This document shows, in pieces, positions 6,868 through 9,453 of a stretch of DNA of 9,453 bases. The stretch is from positions 1 through 9,453 of the forward strand of contig JBGUXS010000068.1 of the NCBI GenBank assembly GCA_045118155.1, read 5' to 3'. Under the pieces are notes generated by a model. That model had not been told where the DNA came from, did not search any database, and saw nothing but the letters and a program-made list of their open reading frames with translations. Source of the DNA: JBGUXS01 sp045118155. GTDB lineage: Bacteria > Pseudomonadota > Alphaproteobacteria > CAAHEQ01 > UBA3637. Position 1 is the first letter of the stretch, and each line of letters opens with the position of its first letter. The position numbers and the translations under genes were made by a program.

Positions 6868-7491
6868 ATGAGTTATTGCAATTGGGATCATACGTCGCTT
6901 GAAAATCGGCACTATCATGATACCGAATGGGGGGTGCCGGTACATGACGATATCCGCCAGTTTGAATACTTGTCATTAGAGGTCATGCAATGTGGGCTCA
7001 GTTGGGACTTGATGATTCGCAAACGCCCCATTTTCAGACACTGTTTTGCCGGGTTTGACTATGACAAGATTGCAACTTTTACGGATAAAGATATAACCCG
7101 TATTTTGGCCTATCCTGGCATGATTAAAAGTCCCCGCAAAATTGCCGCCATTATTCATAATGCCCGGGCTTTTCAAACCATCCGATCCGAATGGGGCAGT
7201 TTTTGTGCCTATTTGTGGGGTTATACGGGGGGTAAAAGTATTCTTTATCACCATCACGCAGATGGATATATCCCCGTGACAAACGCTCTGGCAATTCAAA
7301 TCGCGAACGACCTTAAAAAACGGGGATTTAAGTTTTTGGGACCAATCGTTATGTATTCCCATTTACAAGCGTGCGGCATTATTAACGATCATGATAAAAA
7401 CTGTCCCCGATTTAAGTATTTAACGGCGCATTATCCCATGGTACATCGCCGGCGTTTTTTGGAACAAGGAGTGCAGTACTTTGGCACCTGA
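6868..7491 (+). CDS. tag: DNA-3-methyladenine glycosylase I
   Basis: Cytoplasmic base-excision repair enzyme that removes 3-methyladenine from alkylated DNA. It has 207 residues, close to the 187 of E. coli Tag, and its key positions match E. coli numbering. Zinc ligands are Cys4, His17, His175 and Cys179. The catalytic Glu38 and base-stacking Trp46 lie in the LEVMQCGLSW block. YHDTEWGVP (16-24), KRGFKFLGP (151-159) and QACGIINDH (167-175) are family signatures. The C-terminal extension of about 20 residues is basic. The start at 6868 has AAAGGA 9 nt upstream. The metallophosphoesterase gene follows after 16 nt with its own strong SD, so the two are likely co-transcribed. No LexA or Ada-type operator is evident. 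Confidence 0.95.
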   Translation: MSYCNWDHTSLENRHYHDTEWGVPVHDDIRQFEYLSLEVMQCGLSWDLMIRKRPIFRHCFAGFDYDKIATFTDKDITRILAYPGMIKSPRKIAAIIHNARAFQTIRSEWGSFCAYLWGYTGGKSILYHHHADGYIPVTNALAIQIANDLKKRGFKFLGPIVMYSHLQACGIINDHDKNCPRFKYLTAHYPMVHRRRFLEQGVQYFGT

Positions 7492-7507
7492 TAAGGAGGA
7501 ATTACAC

Positions 7508-8614
7508 ATGTGGTACATGATTATGTTGGGCGTCCTAGGCCTGTTTGGTTTGGCGGTGTTTTATGTGGGGATTCGGGTGCCGGCTTTTTTCGGGGAAATG
7601 GCAGAATCTTGGCCGGTTTTAAAGCAAGTCGCAATCAGTATCGGGGTCGTTTTGTTGGGGACAGCAGTATTGACCTTAACCTTAAATTTTATGAACGCGA
7701 TTGTGTGTATGGTTTATTTTGCCGTGATTTTGTTGGGATGTGATCTTGTGTTTTGGGGCTTGCATAAACTGGGGTTTTCTTTACCCCCGGCCCCTTGGGT
7801 GGCGTTGGGATTAACGGTGGTTGTCTTGATGTGGGGGTGGTATTTGAATCATCAAGTCAAACCCACATCCTATATGCTAACGACCCAAAAACAAGTTTCC
7901 CCTTTAAAAATTGTGATGATAGCAGATGTGCATTTAGGCACGACATTTAACGCCCAGGGCTTTCAAAAACACCTTGAAAAAATACAGGGCGAAAAGCCGG
8001 ATGCCGTGGTCATTGTCGGGGACTTTGTGGATGACAGAACCACGCGGGCTGAGATGTTGGCGGGGACCAAAGCACTTTCCACTTTACACACGCCCTATGG
8101 GGTTTACTTTGTGTTTGGGAACCATGATGCGGGCTATGAACCGCCGGAAAATCGGGGGTTTACGACGGCGGATTTGGTGGCAGAATTAGAAAAGAACAAT
8201 GTCCACGTTTTACAGGACAAAGCCGTGCCTTTGGCCCCAGGTTATACCTTAATCGGACGGGCGGATTTTTCCCGAGGGGTTAATGGCAAACGCCGTCTGC
8301 CGATAGCGGATTTGGTGACCCCTTTGGATAGGGAAAATTACCAGATTGTGTTGGATCATCAACCGCGGGATTATACGGCTTTGGCCAAAGCTGGTGTGGA
8401 TTTGGTTTTGTCCGGTCATACCCATGGGGGGCAGTTATTCCCGATGAACGGGGTGGGGAAGTGGTTGAAAATGAACGATATGATTTATGGGTATGAACGG
8501 CGTAAAGGGACAGATTTTATTGTTTCATCTGGTATTTCGTCGTGGGCGATTAAGTTTAAAACTGGCACAAAATCTGAATACGTGGTGATTGAAATCAAGC
8601 CCCGTTCCCTATAA
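7508..8614 (+). CDS. Membrane-anchored metallophosphoesterase
   Basis: A 368-residue protein with about four N-terminal membrane helices (roughly 3-24, 38-58, 62-86 and 96-113), then a calcineurin-like phosphoesterase domain. All metal-binding motifs are present: DVH (140-142), GDFVDD (171-176), GNHD (204-207), His284, and GHTHGG (303-308). It resembles the YkuE/YaeI group, whose members hydrolyse phosphodiesters at the membrane. The substrate here is unknown, and lipid or nucleotide phosphoesters are reasonable guesses. Topology should place the catalytic domain on the cytoplasmic side if the helix count is even. I chose ATG 7508 because AAGGAGGA (7493-7500) lies 7 nt before it. An upstream in-frame TTG at 7481 overlaps the end of tag and has no suitable SD. 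Confidence 0.9.
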   Translation: MWYMIMLGVLGLFGLAVFYVGIRVPAFFGEMAESWPVLKQVAISIGVVLLGTAVLTLTLNFMNAIVCMVYFAVILLGCDLVFWGLHKLGFSLPPAPWVALGLTVVVLMWGWYLNHQVKPTSYMLTTQKQVSPLKIVMIADVHLGTTFNAQGFQKHLEKIQGEKPDAVVIVGDFVDDRTTRAEMLAGTKALSTLHTPYGVYFVFGNHDAGYEPPENRGFTTADLVAELEKNNVHVLQDKAVPLAPGYTLIGRADFSRGVNGKRRLPIADLVTPLDRENYQIVLDHQPRDYTALAKAGVDLVLSGHTHGGQLFPMNGVGKWLKMNDMIYGYERRKGTDFIVSSGISSWAIKFKTGTKSEYVVIEIKPRSL

Positions 8615-8630
8615 GATCCCCTGATCTTAT
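8611..8630 (+). other. Hairpin spanning the phosphoesterase stop codon
   Basis: ATAAGATC (8611-8618) and GATCTTAT (8623-8630) form a perfect 8-bp stem with a 4-nt loop, and the left arm contains the TAA stop. No T run follows, so it is more likely a 3'-end stabiliser or protein site than a terminator. Confidence 0.4.
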
Positions 8631-8670
8631 CCAAAAACATACACCGATTTGGAAAAAATGTCTCAGGCAA

Positions 8671-8710
8671 AAATGTTCCAAAATGTTCCAAAGTGTGTCA
8701 AAACGTTTCA
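8671..8710 (+). repeat. Four tandem 10-bp repeats
   Basis: Consecutive 10-mers read AAATGTTCCA, AAATGTTCCA, AAGTGTGTCA and AAACGTTTCA. The first two are identical and the others differ at 2-4 positions. A partial extra unit lies upstream near 8655. One-helical-turn spacing would put each unit on the same DNA face, as in operator or iteron arrays. A 23-codon reading frame (8658-8729, MSQAKMFQNV...) covers it, with only a weak SD. Confidence 0.6.
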
Positions 8711-8719
8711 AAAATTGTG

Positions 8720-8747
8720 GAGGAAGTAAGGGTTTTCCTCGCTTTTT
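8720..8747 (+). terminator. Intrinsic terminator of the tag-phosphoesterase operon
   Basis: GAGGAA (8720-8725) pairs with TTCCTC (8735-8740) around a 9-nt loop, followed by GC and five T. It lies about 105 nt after the phosphoesterase stop and is the first convincing terminator there. Confidence 0.6.
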
Positions 8748-8823
8748 ATGCTAATTTCCCTGTTCCTTTATAACCAAACACATCAAACATGTCACCCCTT
8801 GCGAACTCCATCCGCCATCCCTT

Positions 8824-8936
8824 TTCCTCGCCCCTGAAAGGGGCGTCAAGGAATCTTCATTTTGCCTCAAAATAAAGTAATTCCCTATATCAACGAGGTT
8901 TTACATCCTCTTGAACAAACGGAAGGCCCCTTGACG
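8824..8936 (+). other. Competing stem-loops upstream of a strong SD
   Basis: CGCCCC (8829-8834) and GGGGCG (8840-8845) form a perfect stem, extended by TTCCT/AGGAA (8824-8828 with 8849-8853) after a 3-nt bulge. CGTCAAGG (8844-8851), part of that hairpin, can instead pair with CCTTGACG (8929-8936). That would enclose a small stem of CAA-GAGG (8891-8898) with CCTCTTG (8907-8913). The two folds exclude each other. An AAAAGGAGG site follows at 8947-8955. I do not recognise a known RNA family. Confidence 0.35.
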
Positions 8937-8963
8937 TTTTCTGGCGAAAAGGAGGGGTGAACT

Positions 8964-9149
8964 TTGTTTTTTATCTCTGTCTTGCGCAGATACATTTTTA
9001 TCTCATGGCATTATCATTATCACTATGGGGAAAAGAAAGCGGGATATACGTCATCGCTCACGGCCCGTCCCTTTATAAAAAAGGGCCGTGATAAGCGATT
9101 TTTTAGTAACATAACGGATAAACGCCCCCGCTTTCTTCTTCCCCTTTAA
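8964..9149 (+). CDS. Doubtful 61-residue reading frame with TTG start
   Basis: A frame from TTG 8964 lies 8 nt after a very strong SD (AAAAGGAGG, 8947-8955). The product is basic and aromatic, with a His-Tyr run (16-21) encoded by CATTAT repeats, and resembles nothing I know. Against it, the frame contains the strong terminator-like hairpin at 9053-9104 and an inverted repeat that ends 3 nt before its stop. If translated it may be a leader peptide. More likely it is a chance frame through structured intergenic DNA. Confidence 0.18.
   Translation: MFFISVLRRYIFISWHYHYHYGEKKAGYTSSLTARPFIKKGRDKRFFSNITDKRPRFLLPL
9027..9144. repeat. About 118-bp inverted-repeat element with nested hairpin
   Basis: The outer arms, a 17-nt GGGG...GCGGG block (9027-9043) and its complement (9127-9144), pair throughout with one bulged base. 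Inside is a second strong hairpin at 9053-9099. CATTATCATT-type sequence occurs on both sides of the element. No clear target duplication is seen. It looks like a small palindromic intergenic repeat or MITE-like unit, or a structured RNA. Confidence 0.5.
9053..9104 (+). terminator. Strong terminator-like hairpin
   Basis: CACGGCCC (9059-9066) pairs with GGGCCGTG (9083-9090). ATCGCT/AGCGAT (9053-9058 with 9094-9099) extends it past a 3-nt bulge, and a T run follows (9099-9104). A rightward transcript entering here should stop. No confident gene feeds it, which suggests a small RNA between about 8750 and 9104 or a mobile repeat. Confidence 0.5.
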
Positions 9150-9160
9150 TAATCCCTATT

Positions 9161-9226
9161 ATCATTCTCATTATCATTTACATTTTCATTATCATTTTCA
9201 TTATCATTATCATTTTCATTATCATT
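9161..9226 (-). repeat. Eleven-unit hexamer array AATGNN
   Basis: Read on the minus strand, 66 bp form 11 exact hexamers, each starting AATG. The last two bases are AT six times, AA three times, TA once and AG once. GATAAT words are frequent, resembling the hexamer units of Fur-type iron boxes. In one frame it would encode alternating Asn and Asp/Glu. A shorter CATTATCATTATCA lies at 9009-9022. Confidence 0.85.
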
Positions 9227-9227
9227 A

Positions 9228-9261
9228 GGTAAACCAAAAAAATTCTTGGTAAACCAAAAAA
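9228..9261. repeat. Two GGTAAACCAAAAA boxes, 20 bp apart
   Basis: GGTAAACCAAAAA occurs at 9228-9240 and 9248-9260, exactly 20 bp (two helical turns) apart. Each core GGT-AA-ACC is nearly palindromic (the second is TTGGTAAACCAA). The pair lies about 115 bp upstream of the promoter at 9374 and looks like a paired operator. Confidence 0.45.
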
Positions 9262-9280
9262 CCCACTGGGTTTAATTTTC
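9259..9280. terminator. Short hairpin with T runs on both strands
   Basis: AAACCC (9259-9264) and GGGTTT (9268-9273) form a 6-bp stem with a 3-nt loop. A T-rich tail follows on the plus strand, and six T are present on the minus strand. It is a small possible terminator, stronger for leftward transcripts. Confidence 0.3.
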
Positions 9281-9373
9281 AATCACAGATTGCATCTATC
9301 CATTTTTCATTCTATCCGTCATACCTGCAAAGAGGACAAGGAATTTAAAATATTTTACAGATAATAAAAACTC

Positions 9374-9402
9374 TTGACAAAAGTTTTATTTTATGGTATC
9401 AT
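9374..9402 (+). promoter_or_regulatory. Near-consensus sigma-70 promoter for a gene beyond the right edge
   Basis: A perfect TTGACA (9374-9379), 17-bp spacer and TATCAT (9397-9402), with a predicted start near 9409. An inverted repeat AAAACT/AGTTTT (9367-9372 with 9382-9387) overlaps the -35 box and could be an operator. The transcript would begin with a CCCTT/AAGGG hairpin (9412-9427). Confidence 0.8.
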
Positions 9403-9438
9403 TTAAAAACCCCCTTCCCGAAAAGGGCCAACACAATT

Positions 9439-9445
9439 GAAAGGA
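9439..9445 (+). promoter_or_regulatory. Ribosome binding site of the next gene
   Basis: GAAAGGA near the window end, with at least 8 nt after it and no start codon inside the window, implies translation starting at or just after 9454. This completes the promoter-leader-SD series from 9374. Confidence 0.6.
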
Positions 9446-9453
9446 ACACAAAA

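Noticed and set aside
7481..7507. Upstream TTG start for the metallophosphoesterase
   Set aside because: ATG 7508 has a strong SD at ideal distance, while the TTG lies inside the end of tag and its extension would encode that SD.
8675..8688. Alphaproteobacterial LexA (SOS) box
   Set aside because: The spacing is GTTC-N6-GTTC, one base short of the required N7, and it lies downstream of the repair gene.
8748..8837. A 29-codon frame starting ATG 8748
   Set aside because: There is no SD, the start is at the T run of a terminator, and the product has no recognisable feature.
9009..9226. CRISPR-like array
   Set aside because: The repeats are contiguous hexamers with no spacers and no cas genes nearby.

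Overview
The window is a stretch of ordinary-looking bacterial chromosome with moderate-to-low G+C. It carries seven confidently identified protein genes, one tRNA gene, and an unusually structured gene-free right end. The large mechanosensitive channel with a periplasmic N-terminal domain points to a Gram-negative cell. The sodium symporter, flavodoxin, iron-sulfur-flavoprotein-like and DUF362 genes would fit an anaerobic or microaerobic, possibly host-associated, proteobacterium. I cannot fix the taxon from sequence alone. Coding strands use GGG for glycine very often and are full of G tracts.

Left edge (1-388): a leftward promoter drives a possible partial gene running off the window. A leader with several mutually exclusive pairings precedes the rightward MscS/MscK-family channel gene (389-2755). 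A Na+-coupled neurotransmitter:sodium symporter (NSS) family gene follows (2852-4240). It converges on a tRNA-Ala(GGC) gene on the minus strand (4341-4416). The two share a long bidirectional terminator whose stem includes the tRNA's own 3' ACCA.

Middle (4578-6731): a two-gene operon encodes a short flavodoxin and a flavodoxin-fold reductase with a CX2CX2CX5C cluster. It converges, across a bidirectional terminator, on an exported DUF362 protein that lacks the ferredoxin insert common in that family. The DUF362 gene has a perfect internal Shine-Dalgarno site (SD) just after its signal peptide, so it may make both an exported and a cytosolic form.

Right (6868-8614): tag (3-methyladenine DNA glycosylase I, with all zinc and catalytic residues) and a membrane-anchored metallophosphoesterase form a second operon. 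It is divergent from the DUF362 gene.

Right end (8615-9453): about 840 bases without a confident gene. They hold a 10-bp tandem repeat and a terminator, competing stem-loops before a strong SD, a roughly 118-bp inverted-repeat element, an 11-unit AATGNN hexamer array, two operator-like GGTAAACC boxes exactly 20 bp apart, and a near-consensus sigma-70 promoter for a gene starting just beyond the window. I found no complete novel system. The most interesting material is this right-end intergenic region, the dual-start DUF362 gene, and the tRNA/terminator overlap.
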